DNA of 64,000 nt from DAIQRJ01 sp963708795 (GTDB taxonomy: Bacteria > Actinomycetota > Actinomycetes > Propionibacteriales > DAIQRJ01): contig CAVPUH010000009.1 in assembly GCA_963708795.1 (NCBI GenBank), forward strand, positions 310,001 through 374,000, written 5' to 3'. A program made the position numbers and the translations under genes. Each line of letters begins with the position of its first letter. The first letter of the stretch is position 1. Below, piece by piece: positions 26,334 through 34,639 of this stretch. Below the pieces are notes generated by a model. It had not been told where the DNA came from. It made no database searches and worked only from the letters and a program-made list of their open reading frames with translations.

Positions 26334-26933
26334 ATGAAGTCGACCAACCCGGCCCGGCTGCTCAAGCGCGCGCTGTGCGTGCTGGCCGCCACCCTGACCG
26401 TCTTCGTGGCCGTCGCCGCACCGGCAAGTGCCCACGGCACGTCGAAAGCGAAGTCGCACTACCGGCTCGGCTACACCCAGGTCGCCGTCGCACCCGCGGT
26501 CGTCGATCTGATCACCTCGGCCGGGATCACGCCGGCTCCCACCGGCGCGGCGACGGCGTATCCCTACAAGGGCACGCTGGCGGCTGCGTTCCCGATCACC
26601 GGCATCCAGGTGTTCGGCCTCAAGATCAAGCACACCGGCGGACTGAGCCTCACCGCCGGCAGCGCCGCCATCACCCTGTCCGACTTCACCATCGACCTCG
26701 CCCGGCTCAAGGTCAGCGCGAACGTGTCCGGGTCCGCGGTCGGCAATGTCGGCCGGGTGGACGTGTTCTCGATCAGGCTGTCCGACAACTACGGCCTCGG
26801 CCTGGTCAAGCTCACCCTGAACTCCACCAGCGCCGGTGCACTCAACGCGACGTTCGGCGTTTCGGCGTTCGCCGCGGGCAACACGTTCGGCTACGCCACC
26901 CCGAAGCTGTTCGCCGCGTTCCCGAAGAGCTGA
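26334..26933 (+). CDS. Secreted protein, possibly HtaA-like
   Basis: 199 residues from ATG 26334 with GGAGGGAG upstream. Signal peptide with a hydrophobic core (residues 13-29) and an ASA cleavage site before HGTSKAK. The mature part is a beta-rich repeat: FPITGIQVFGLKIKHTGGLS followed by LTAGSAAITLSDFTIDLARL. This TGG-L-LT-G-x-x-x-x-L-x-DF-I-D pattern occurs in actinobacterial secreted proteins related to HtaA domains, but key heme residues were not identified, so binding is unproven. A strong terminator follows. Confidence 0.65.
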   Translation: MKSTNPARLLKRALCVLAATLTVFVAVAAPASAHGTSKAKSHYRLGYTQVAVAPAVVDLITSAGITPAPTGAATAYPYKGTLAAAFPITGIQVFGLKIKHTGGLSLTAGSAAITLSDFTIDLARLKVSANVSGSAVGNVGRVDVFSIRLSDNYGLGLVKLTLNSTSAGALNATFGVSAFAAGNTFGYATPKLFAAFPKS

Positions 26934-27011
26934 CCTCCGCCCGACCCAGGGCCGATCCCGGCCTGCCCAGCCGCGTCACCGCCCCGATCGGCCGGTGACC
27001 CGCCACTCTGG

Positions 27012-27041
27012 ACGGCGACACGAGCATCCTCGTGTCGCCGT
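27012..27041 (+). terminator. Intrinsic-type terminator
   Basis: Perfect 13-bp stem ACGGCGACACGAG / CTCGTGTCGCCGT with a 4-nt loop CATC, followed by CTTC. It lies 79 bp after the secreted-protein stop and just before the next SDR gene. Confidence 0.8.
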
Positions 27042-27062
27042 CTTCAGGTATGAGGAGTGGTC

Positions 27063-27842
27063 GTGGGCGATTTCGACGGACGGGTGGTCGTGGTCACCGG
27101 CGGGTCGACCGGCATCGGGGCGGCCACGGTCGCCGTCATCGCCGCAGCCGGCGGCTCGGTGGTGTTCTGCACCCACGACGCGACGACCCTCCCGACCCCC
27201 GGTACCTACCCGGAGGAGTCCGTGATCGGCGTCGTGGCGGACGTCGGATCGACCGTCGCCATGCAGCAGCTGGTCGACGACGCCGTCCAGCGCTTCGGTG
27301 GCCTCGATGCCGTCGTGTGCTGCGCCGGCGTCCAGACCTACGGCACGGTGGAGGACACGACCGAAGCGGACTGGCTGGGCGTCCTCGACATCAACCTGAC
27401 GGGGATCTTCCGCGTGGCCAAGGCCGCGATCCCCCACCTCCGGGCCCGGGGCGGCGGCTCGATCGTCACGGTCTCGTCCGTTCAGGGGACCGAGCCGAAT
27501 CCGCGGGTGGCCGGGTACTCGACCAGCAAGGCGGCGGTGGACGGGATCACCAGGTCCATGGCCGTCGACTTCGCCGTCGACGGGATCCGCGCCAACTCGG
27601 TCGCCCCGGGTCCCATCGACACCCCGTTGATCCGCGTGCGGGACACCGCCGCCCCGCCGGTGGGGACCACGAGCTCGCCGAATGCGGCCACCGGTCCAAG
27701 CGGCCGTTGGGGGCGCCCCGAGGAGGTCGCCGAGGTCATCGCGTTCCTGGCCGGACCGCGGTCGACCTACGTCACCGGCACCACGGTCTACGTCGACGGC
27801 GGCATGACCCTCACCCAGGGCCGAGTCGTCCTCCCGGAGTGA
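27063..27842 (+). CDS. Short-chain dehydrogenase/reductase
   Basis: 259-residue classical SDR. VVVTGGSTGIGAAT, CCAGVQTYG (NAG-equivalent), catalytic Tyr/Lys in GYSTSKAAVDGITRSMAVDF and the C-terminal YVTGTTVYVDGGMTL, the hallmark of 3-oxoacyl-ACP-reductase-like SDRs. GTG 27063 has GAGGAG 6 bases upstream. It is isolated between a terminator and a secreted glycosidase; no pathway context. Confidence 0.85.
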   Translation: MGDFDGRVVVVTGGSTGIGAATVAVIAAAGGSVVFCTHDATTLPTPGTYPEESVIGVVADVGSTVAMQQLVDDAVQRFGGLDAVVCCAGVQTYGTVEDTTEADWLGVLDINLTGIFRVAKAAIPHLRARGGGSIVTVSSVQGTEPNPRVAGYSTSKAAVDGITRSMAVDFAVDGIRANSVAPGPIDTPLIRVRDTAAPPVGTTSSPNAATGPSGRWGRPEEVAEVIAFLAGPRSTYVTGTTVYVDGGMTLTQGRVVLPE

Positions 27843-27927
27843 AAACGAGTTTCCGTTCTTCGTCCCATCCTGGCCGAACACGCCCCGAAAGCATCCGCTC
27901 ACGTAGAGCTGATGCTTGGGTGCTGGC

Positions 27928-29158
27928 ATGTCGACTCGAGCGGGCAATGTCCGCACCAGGATCTGGTCCCGCATCGCCGTGGCGGTGCTCGCGACCGCCG
28001 TCGCCGGCTCGTTGGCCCTCCCGGCGCGAGCGGATCAGCCGGACACGGCGGTGCCGATGAAGGCCGGTGCCAGCGCGGCGGCCGGGGTCCGGGCACTTGC
28101 GTCGGACCGGGCGCTGCGCACGCACTTCGGCACCGACCACGGCCTCTTCACCGAGACGTTCCCGAACACCGGCGACAACACGTACTCCTACGAGTGGCCG
28201 TTCTCCCAAGCCATGATCGGGGCCATCGACCTGGCGGGCATCCGGTCGCACCGTGGTGCGTCCGTCGGCCTGGCCAAGAAGCGCATCGCCGCTCTCGACG
28301 CCTACTGGAATCCGGAGCCGGCGCAGGGCCCCGCCCACTACGCGTCGTACGTCGTCGCCACCCTTGGGCGGTGGTGGCGACGCCTTCTACGACGACAACG
28401 AGTGGGACGCCCTCGCGTTCCTCCAGTGGTACGCCCAGACGGGCAACCGCAAAGCCCTGAAGAAGGCCGAGCACATCTTCGACCTGGTGGTGTACGGCTG
28501 GGACGACGACCCGAGTCATGCCTGCCCGGGCGGCGTGTTCTGGACGCAGGCGCCGTGGAGCCAGGACCGCAACACGGTGTCGAACGGCCCAGGCGCAGAG
28601 GTGGGCGCGCACCTGTACCTCATCACCGGCAAGAAGAAGTACCTGACGTGGGCGAAGAAGATGGTGGCCTGGACGGACGGGTGTCTGCTGGCGCCGAACG
28701 GTCTGTACTACGACAACATCAAGCTCGACGGCTCGATCGACAAGACCCAGTGGAGCTACAACCAGGGCGTGATGCTCGGCGCCAAGAACCTCCTGTACCG
28801 GGCGACCGGCCAGAAGCACTACCTGCGGGAAGCCCAGGCCATCGCCGACGCCAGCCTCGACTACTACGGCGCGATCCGGCCGGACGGCCAGACCCGGTAC
28901 TTCACGCAGCCGGCCAGGTTCAACGCCATCCTCTTCGCCAACTTCCTCCAGCTCGGCGCGACGGCGTCCGACCCGGCCTACGTCACCGCGATGAAGACCT
29001 ACGAGAAGCAGGCACGCCAGCGCTACCTCGACAAGACGACGGGGTTGTACCGGTTCGACGGGTCGACTGCTCCCGTGACGCTCCTCGAGCAGGCGGCGAT
29101 GGTGCGGATCCAGTCCATGCTGGCGTGGTCGCCGAAGGACTGGTCGAAACTGACCTGA
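27928..29158 (+). CDS. Secreted GH76-family glycoside hydrolase (one-base frame break)
   Basis: Predicted alpha-1,6-mannanase-type enzyme, about 409 residues. Signal peptide (IAVAVLATAVAGSLALPARA, cut before DQPD). The family core continues through GDNTYSYEWPFSQAMIG, the catalytic Asp pair in FYDDNEWDALAFL, and SYNQGVMLGA. The frame changes at GGG 28366-28368; removing one G joins SYVVATL with GGGGDAFYDDNEW. Substrates in this family are alpha-mannans, including mycobacterial-type lipomannan and fungal wall mannan. No sugar transporter is adjacent. Interpretation as error rather than pseudogene follows from intact motifs on both sides. Confidence 0.8.
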
Positions 29159-29306
29159 CCGGCCTGACTGACAGTGACCGCCCGCTGATCTCGCTGATCT
29201 GTCTCCCGGATCGTGAAAGTCCGACCCGAAACGCATTAGCGGGGCCGGCAGCGCCTCTTCCTGTCGAAGCCGCGCCACTCGGCGTAGCCGGAGCACAGGA
29301 GACGAC

Positions 29307-30198
29307 ATGTCGCCCGCACCCCGTTCGACCCGGCTCTTCCGCCGACTCGCCGTCATCGCGCTGGCCGTCCTGACCACGACCGCCGGGTTGGCGGGCATCG
29401 CGACAGCGGAGGCCGCGACGGCACCTGCGCCGAAGCAGGTGCGACCGGGAACGGCGGCGACCTTCCCGCACTTCCGCGTGACGGTCGGGAACATCGTCCG
29501 GACCCCTTCGCAAGGACTGCTCGTGCACGCGAGCGTCTGCGTCCGGTCGCTGCCGCCCGGTTCGACGGGCGGGAAGACGAGGATCAGCTGGCAGCCGTGG
29601 ACCCTGGTGACGAGCACGGGCACCTTCCGGCCGCATCTCTACGACGGCTCACATCCACCGAAGCCCCTGTTCGCGGAGAGCCGTCGCTACGCGAAAGGCG
29701 ACTGTGCCTTCGGGTTCGTGCCCTTCTCGACGTCGACCGGGAAAGTCGTGAGCGTGCACTACCGCAACGGTAGTCGGCGACCGGGCGAACTGGTCCATGC
29801 CGGCCAAGGCGACCCGGGCCCTCGGCACGACGAAGTCGTTCGCACACCTGAAGGTGTCGGCCAGCGCGGTGAAGGATCAGAGCGGCGCCTTCTGGTACGG
29901 AGCGAAGGTGAAGGTGTGCGCCACGTCGCTCCCGGCTGGTGCGACCTCGATCCGCGTCAGCACCCAGGCCTGGACGATGAGCACCAACAGGGGACTCCTC
30001 ACCCAGGTCATCACGCAGGAAGGGGTGCCGACGTTCCGGCCGGAGTATCCCCAAGCAGTCCGGCTGAAGGTGGGCGAGTGCGCAGCCGGGTGGGTGGCGT
30101 TCCCGATGACGTACTACACCTCCGGCGTTCACGCCACGCAGGTCAATTACCACGACACTGCCGGCCGGCGGGTGTCGTTCGCTGTCGGCGGCTCCTGA
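29307..30198 (+). CDS. Secreted two-domain protein with internal duplication (one-base frame break)
   Basis: About 296 residues: signal peptide (LAVIALAVLTTTAGLAGIAT, then AEA) and two copies of a roughly 115-residue beta-rich domain. Each copy has a F-x-H-(K/R)-V start, VC-x-x-SLP in the middle, a Q-x-WT motif, a late G-(D/E)-CA-x-G-(F/W)-V segment and a V-x-Y end; the two Cys per copy may form a disulphide. The second copy is in the next frame; removing one base near 29772 joins HYRNG to VGDRANWS. ATG 29307 has AGGAGA upstream. I do not recognise the family. Confidence 0.6.
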
Positions 30199-30201
30199 GC
30201 G

Positions 30202-30531
30202 TCAGCGCGTCAGGTTGAGCACCCGCGAGAGCTTCGTGACCGCCACGGCACGCACGAGACCGGGGCTCGGCGAGCGGAGCACGAGCCGGCAGCCCTTCCG
30301 GGCCGCCCGGCGATGTGCGGCCAGGAGCATGCCGAGACCGCAGGTGTCCACGTAGGTCACGTCCGCGATGTCGACGACGACGTCGTTCCCCTCGTCCGCC
30401 CGGTCGATCGCGTCGACCAGCATCGGCCGTACATACTCGGCCGACCTGCGGTCGATCGTCCCGTCGAGCACCACAGCCTCGTCAGCTCGCGCAACATCCA
30501 GCCACGGCCGGACCCGCATCGCCTCCAGCAT
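30202..30531 (-). CDS. STAS-domain protein (anti-sigma-factor antagonist-like)
   Basis: 109 residues from ATG 30531, with GAGGGGAG about 6-8 bases upstream. STAS fold: VVLDGTIDRRSAEYVRPMLV, then VVVDIADVTYVDTCGLGMLL. The usual phosphorylation signature D-S-S-G is D-T-C-G here, so regulation by a serine kinase partner is doubtful or would use Thr. No kinase or sigma factor lies nearby. It may act in stress signalling, but this is inference from the fold. Confidence 0.78.
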   Translation of the reverse strand: MLEAMRVRPWLDVARADEAVVLDGTIDRRSAEYVRPMLVDAIDRADEGNDVVVDIADVTYVDTCGLGMLLAAHRRAARKGCRLVLRSPSPGLVRAVAVTKLSRVLNLTR

Positions 30532-30776
30532 TCGAGGCTCCCCTCGTCGACGCGCCGACCACGTGACCACCGGAGTGAACACAGCGACTGTTGGGTCGAA
30601 TGTTACTCACGGTACGCAATCTGGGAACGCTTGGTGAGAGGAATACCACGTTGGGTCAGGACGCTTCGCGACGACACGCCTGACGTCTCAGCGCTCGAAC
30701 CACTTCGTCACGAGACGATCACGCCGTCAGGATCCTTGGGCGGAAGCTTGGGCCCGACATCTGAGCTGACCACGTA

Positions 30777-30816
30777 GTCAGGCACATGGTGCGCCCTGGC
30801 GCACGGTTCGCCTGAC
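30777..30816. repeat. Hairpin repeat, copy 1
   Basis: Starts GTCAGGCACATGGTGCGCCC and ends CGCCTGAC. Outer arms GTCAGGC/GCCTGAC and inner arms GCGCC/GGCGC give a two-tier hairpin. The second copy begins 62 bp downstream with 25 identical leading bases. Confidence 0.75.
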
Positions 30817-30838
30817 ACCCGCTCACCCCGAGCCGACG

Positions 30839-30878
30839 GTCAGGCACATGGTGCGCCCTGGCGCAGGCGTCGCCTGAC
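30839..30878. repeat. Hairpin repeat, copy 2
   Basis: Same architecture as copy 1 (outer GTCAGGC/GCCTGAC, inner GCGCC/GGCGC); the copies differ mainly at the few bases after the inner arm. It lies 32 bp beyond the stop of the 3-hydroxybutyryl-CoA dehydrogenase gene and may serve as its terminator. Confidence 0.75.
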
Positions 30879-30910
30879 CCTCCGGCCATGCCAGCCCGCG
30901 AGGTGAGCCG

Positions 30911-31792
30911 TCAACCCTCCGGGTAGCTGAAGAACCCCTGTCCGCTCTTGCGACCGAGGAAACCGGCATCGACCATCCGGGCCAGCAGTTCGGGCGGGAA
31001 GAACGCCGGGTTCCCGGTCTCGTCGACGATCGCCGCACTCGCCCGCCGGATCACGTCGAGCCCGGTCAGGTCCGCCGTGGCAAGGGGCCCCATCCGGTGC
31101 CCGAACCCGAGCCGGCAGGCCGCGTCGACGTCCTCGGCCGTCGCTACCCCGGCCTCGACCAGCCTGATCGCCTCGAGGATCAGCGCACTGATGAGCCGGG
31201 TGGTGACGAAGCCGGCGACGTCGCGATTGACCGTCACGCAGGTCTTGCCCGTGGATTCGGCGAAGGACTGGGCCCGGGCCAAGGTGGCATCCGACGTGCG
31301 CTGTCCCCGCACCAGTTCACACAGGCTCATCATCGGGACCGGCGAGAAGAAGTGCGTCCCGACCACCGACTCGGGCCTGGCCGTGGCCGCGGCGATCGCG
31401 GTGATCGGGATCGCCGAGGTGTTGGTGGCCAGCACGGTGTCATCCGACGCGATCCGATCCAGCTCGGCGAACGTCGACCGCTTCAGCGCCAGATCCTCGA
31501 ACACCGCCTCGACGACCAGCTCGACGTCGGCTGCCACATCCAGGTCGGTCGTCGGCAGGATGCGGGTGGCCGCTGCTTCGGACTCGTCCGCGGAGAGCAG
31601 GCCCTTGGCGACGAACCGGCGCAGCGAATCGGCGATCGTCGCCTGGGCGTGCTCCAGCGCGGTCGGGGCGGTGTCGAGCAGCGCGACGTCCCAGCCCCCG
31701 ACCGCTGCCACCTGCGCGATACCGGACCCCATCAGGCCGGCGCCGACCACGAGCAACCGGCCGGTCGACTCGCTCGCGACGCGATCGGTCAT
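30911..31792 (-). CDS. 3-hydroxybutyryl-CoA dehydrogenase
   Basis: 293 residues. N-terminal NAD-binding VVGAGLMGSGIAQVAAVGG, then VVEAVFEDLALK, NTSAIPITAIA, GTHFFSPVPMM (catalytic His) and NRDVAGFVTTRLI; C-terminal helical domain with GFGHRMGPLATADLTGLDVI. It catalyses NAD(P)-linked oxidation of 3-hydroxyacyl-CoA, complementing the thiolase of the window. ATG 31792 overlaps the murA stop by 4 bp, so it is the second gene of a murA transcript. Confidence 0.92.
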   Translation of the reverse strand: MTDRVASESTGRLLVVGAGLMGSGIAQVAAVGGWDVALLDTAPTALEHAQATIADSLRRFVAKGLLSADESEAAATRILPTTDLDVAADVELVVEAVFEDLALKRSTFAELDRIASDDTVLATNTSAIPITAIAAATARPESVVGTHFFSPVPMMSLCELVRGQRTSDATLARAQSFAESTGKTCVTVNRDVAGFVTTRLISALILEAIRLVEAGVATAEDVDAACRLGFGHRMGPLATADLTGLDVIRRASAAIVDETGNPAFFPPELLARMVDAGFLGRKSGQGFFSYPEG

Positions 31793-33084
31793 CCGAGTTC
31801 GCCCCCTCCCAGATCGTCGGCTTCACGGGTGAGCGTCGCCCCGAGCGCGCGCAGGTCGCCCACCAGGTCGGGATAGCCGCGGTCGATGTGATGGATGCCC
31901 GACACCAGCGTCTCACCGTCGGCCACCAGGCCGGCGAGGACGAGCGCGGCGCCGGCCCGGATGTCGGTGGCCAGGACGGGTGCGGCCGAGAGCCGTTCGC
32001 GTCCTCGGATCACGGCATGGTGGCCGTCGGTGTGGACATCGGCACCGAGGCGCGCGAGTTCCTGGACGAAGGCGAACCGGCCGTCGTACAGGTTCTCGGT
32101 GACCATCGACGTCCCGGCGCTGACCGCCGCCAGGGTGGCCATCATCGACTGCAGGTCGGTCGGGAAGCCGGGGTACGGCAGCGTCATCACGTCGACCGAC
32201 CGTGGGCGTTCGTCGCACCGCACCCGGAACCCGTCCGCGTCGACCGTCACCTCGGCGCCGGCCTGCGTCAGCTTGCGCAGCACCAGGTCCAGGTGGTCGG
32301 CCCGGCCACCGCGGAGGTACACGTCCCCGCGGGACAGCACGGCCCCGATGGCGTAGGTCGCCGCGACGATGCGGTCGGCCACCGTCGTGTGCTCGACCGC
32401 GTGCATCGTGTCGACGCCCCGGATCTGCAACACCGGTGTCCCGATGCCCTCGATGCGAGCGCCCATCGCGCCCAGGAACTCACAGATGTCGACGATCTCG
32501 GGCTCGCGCGCCGCGTTCTCGACGATGGTCTCGCCGTCGGCCAGGACCGCGGCCATCACGATGTTCTCGGTGGCGCCGACGGACGGGAAGTCGAGGTGCA
32601 CCTCGGCGCCCCGGAGACCACGCGGTGCGGTCGCCACCACGAATCCGTGCTCGATGTCGACGGACGCCCCCAACGCCACCAGCCCGCTGACGTGCATGTC
32701 GAGACCCCGCGAACCGATGTTGTCCCCGCCCGGCAGGGCCACCTTGGCCACGCCGAGCCGCCCGACGAGCGGACCGAGGATGCAGATCGACGCGCGGAGG
32801 CGACGCACGATCGTGTAGTCCGTCTCGTGCCGGAGATCGTCGGGCACGGTGATCGTCAGCGAGTCGACCGCGCCGTCGGAGCCGACGACCTCGGTCTGGG
32901 CACCCAACTGCCGCAGCAGCTGCTGCATGAAGTGGACGTCGCGGATCCTCGGCACCTGGTGCAACGTCGTGGTGCCCGGCGCGAGCACGGACGCGGCCAT
33001 CAGCTTGAGCGCGCTGTTCTTCGCGCCGGGCACGGTGACCGTCCCGGCCAGCCTGGCGGCTTCGTGTACTCGGATGCGTTCCAT
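31789..33084 (-). CDS. murA: UDP-N-acetylglucosamine 1-carboxyvinyltransferase
   Basis: First committed step of peptidoglycan synthesis, cytoplasmic; 431 residues. PGAKNSALKLMAAS carries the conserved Lys22. The position of E. coli Cys115 is Asp121 in LPGGDNIGSRGLDMH, the same substitution that makes mycobacterial MurA insensitive to fosfomycin (family knowledge). Other conserved blocks are FPSVGATENIVMAAVLADGE and PYPGFPTDLQSMMATLAAVS (20 each). ATG 33084 has TACGAT 8 nt upstream and no Shine-Dalgarno. Divergent from the cobalamin adenosyltransferase gene. Confidence 0.97.
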   Translation of the reverse strand: MERIRVHEAARLAGTVTVPGAKNSALKLMAASVLAPGTTTLHQVPRIRDVHFMQQLLRQLGAQTEVVGSDGAVDSLTITVPDDLRHETDYTIVRRLRASICILGPLVGRLGVAKVALPGGDNIGSRGLDMHVSGLVALGASVDIEHGFVVATAPRGLRGAEVHLDFPSVGATENIVMAAVLADGETIVENAAREPEIVDICEFLGAMGARIEGIGTPVLQIRGVDTMHAVEHTTVADRIVAATYAIGAVLSRGDVYLRGGRADHLDLVLRKLTQAGAEVTVDADGFRVRCDERPRSVDVMTLPYPGFPTDLQSMMATLAAVSAGTSMVTENLYDGRFAFVQELARLGADVHTDGHHAVIRGRERLSAAPVLATDIRAGAALVLAGLVADGETLVSGIHHIDRGYPDLVGDLRALGATLTREADDLGGGELG

Positions 33085-33092
33085 CGCAGGGC

Positions 33093-33098
33093 ATCGTA
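33093..33098 (-). promoter_or_regulatory. Putative leaderless -10 box, murA
   Basis: TACGAT on the minus strand, 8 nt before ATG 33084. Confidence 0.5.
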
Positions 33099-33142
33099 TG
33101 CACCGAGCCGCCCCGTTCCCCGCGCTCCCCGCAGTCTCGCCG

Positions 33143-33148
33143 TACTCT
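33143..33148 (+). promoter_or_regulatory. Putative leaderless -10 box, cobalamin adenosyltransferase gene
   Basis: TACTCT, 7 nt before GTG 33156, no Shine-Dalgarno. Confidence 0.5.
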
Positions 33149-33155
33149 GGCCGAC

Positions 33156-33765
33156 GTGGCCGTCCACCTCACGAAGATCTACACGCGCACCGGCGATGCG
33201 GGCGTCACCCGGCTCGCCGACTTCTCCGAGACCGACAAGAACGACCTGCGGCTCACGGCCTACGCCGACGTGGACGAGGCCAATGCGGCCATCGGCGTCG
33301 CCGTCACGCTGGGCGGACTGCCCGCCGGCGTCGTCGACGTCCTCGTCGGTGTGCAGAACGACCTGTTCGACGTCGGCGCGGATCTCGCCACGCCGGTCGT
33401 TCCCGACCCGGCCACGCCGCCGTTGCGGATCATCCAGCCGGCGATCGACGCGCTCGAGGCGAGCTGCGACCGCTACAACGCCGACCTCGAACCGCTGACG
33501 TCGTTCATCCTGCCCGGAGGCACTGCGGGCGCCGCGCTCCTGCACGTGGCCCGCACGGTGACACGCCGGGCCGAACGGGCCGCGTGGGCGGCGGTGGCCG
33601 GCTACGGCGAGTCGGTGAACCCGTTGACCGCGATCTACCTGAACCGACTGTCCGACCTGCTGTTCATCCTGGGTCGGGTCGCGAACGTCGAGCACGGCGG
33701 TGACGTGCTGTGGCAGCCCGGTCGACACCAGCAGGCACCGTCCACCGAGTCTGCCGGCCGACTAG
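33156..33765 (+). CDS. pduO: Cob(I)alamin adenosyltransferase, PduO type (3' end disturbed)
   Basis: Makes adenosylcobalamin, the cofactor needed by the acyl-CoA mutase. Conserved PduO blocks: KIYTRTGDAGVTRL, DEANAAIGVAV, QNDLFDVGADLATP, LPGGTAGAALLHVARTVTRR (20) and NRLSDLLFILGRVAN. The family normally stops soon after VLWQPG, but here the frame continues to 34820 antisense to DUF2550, atpC and the atpD end. A TAG at 33763-33765 is one frame off; a single extra base between about 33715 and 33760 would explain this. I give the end at that TAG; the last 10-15 residues are therefore uncertain. Confidence 0.85.
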
Positions 33766-34214
33766 CCCTCGAAGCCGCGCGGCGGAGCGGCTTCCAGCCA
33801 ACTCAGGAAACCGGTGAGCGCGCTCGCTCCCAGCGCCAACGACACCGGCTGATCGTCGTAGCGGAACTCGAACACGACCACCTCGCCGGCCCCGAGCAGC
33901 ATCACCTCACGCCCGATCGGCTCGCGCCGCCCGGTCTCGACGACCTTGGTGCGTTCGTAGACGGCCCGGGGGCGGTAGCTGAGCGAGAACCAGCGGAACA
34001 CCTCGAGCCGGTCGCTGGAGTACCGGGCGATGCCGAGCGCGAACCGAGACCTGCCCGGGGCCTTCAGGCAGCACTCGAACGTGCCCTGGTGCCGCGTGAT
34101 GCCCCGGCGCCGGAGGCCGAGCGCGACCAGCGCGATGACGATCAGGGCAATGACGACGACGACGAGGACCGCCGTGTCGAGGACGACGAGATCGAGCCAA
34201 CGCGGAGTCCCCAT
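33762..34214 (-). CDS. DUF2550 membrane-anchored protein
   Basis: 150 residues: one N-terminal membrane helix (LVVLDTAVLVVVVIALIVIA, 20 residues), then a conserved cytosolic domain with GITRHQGTFECCLKAPG, RWFSLSYRPRAVYER and LGAGEVVVFEF. This gene follows atpC in many Actinobacteria (the mycobacterial position is Rv1312). Function unknown. It converges on the adenosyltransferase gene, the two stops nearly touching. Confidence 0.88.
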   Translation of the reverse strand: MGTPRWLDLVVLDTAVLVVVVIALIVIALVALGLRRRGITRHQGTFECCLKAPGRSRFALGIARYSSDRLEVFRWFSLSYRPRAVYERTKVVETGRREPIGREVMLLGAGEVVVFEFRYDDQPVSLALGASALTGFLSWLEAAPPRGFEG

Positions 34215-34243
34215 CGCCGGCGTCGAGACAGATCCGGTGCCGG

Positions 34244-34636
34244 TCAGGCCTTCTCGGCGGCACGCAGACGGGCCTCGGCCCGCCTCACGGCTTCCTCGGG
34301 GCTGACGTCGTCGGTGACATCACCGGCGCGAGCGGCTTCGAGCGCTCGACGAGCGGCGTCGACGTCGATCTCCTCCGAAAGCTCGGCGTGCTCGGCCAGG
34401 ATCGACACCCGGTTGTCCGCGACCGACAGGAAGCCCCCGAGCACCGCGGCCTGCATGCCGTCGCCGTCGTCCTGCCGGATGCTCACGACACCGTCGGCCA
34501 GAACGGCGAACAACGGCGCGTGCCCCGGCATGACGCCGAGGTCACCCGCGATCGATCGGGCGATCACCAGATGGGCGTCGCCGGACCACAGCAACCGGTC
34601 CGCCTGGACCAGTTCGACGTGCAGGTCGTCAGCCAT
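34244..34636 (-). CDS. atpC: ATP synthase epsilon subunit
   Basis: 130-residue F1 epsilon subunit, inhibitor and coupling element. LGVMPGHAPLFAVLADGVVS and GGFLSVADNRVSILAEHAEL (20 each) form the beta domain; a C-terminal helix rich in Ala/Arg/Glu follows. Last structural gene of the atp operon; 3 bp from atpD. Confidence 0.96.
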   Translation of the reverse strand: MADDLHVELVQADRLLWSGDAHLVIARSIAGDLGVMPGHAPLFAVLADGVVSIRQDDGDGMQAAVLGGFLSVADNRVSILAEHAELSEEIDVDAARRALEAARAGDVTDDVSPEEAVRRAEARLRAAEKA

Positions 34637-34639
34637 CGC

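Larger units (their letters stand above)
30532..30910. other. Intergenic region: STAS promoter side and paired hairpin repeats
   Basis: 379 bp without a supported gene. The part nearest the STAS gene is locally AT-richer and should hold its promoter, although no -35/-10 pair is convincing. The part nearest the dehydrogenase holds the two long repeats described separately. Confidence 0.6.
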
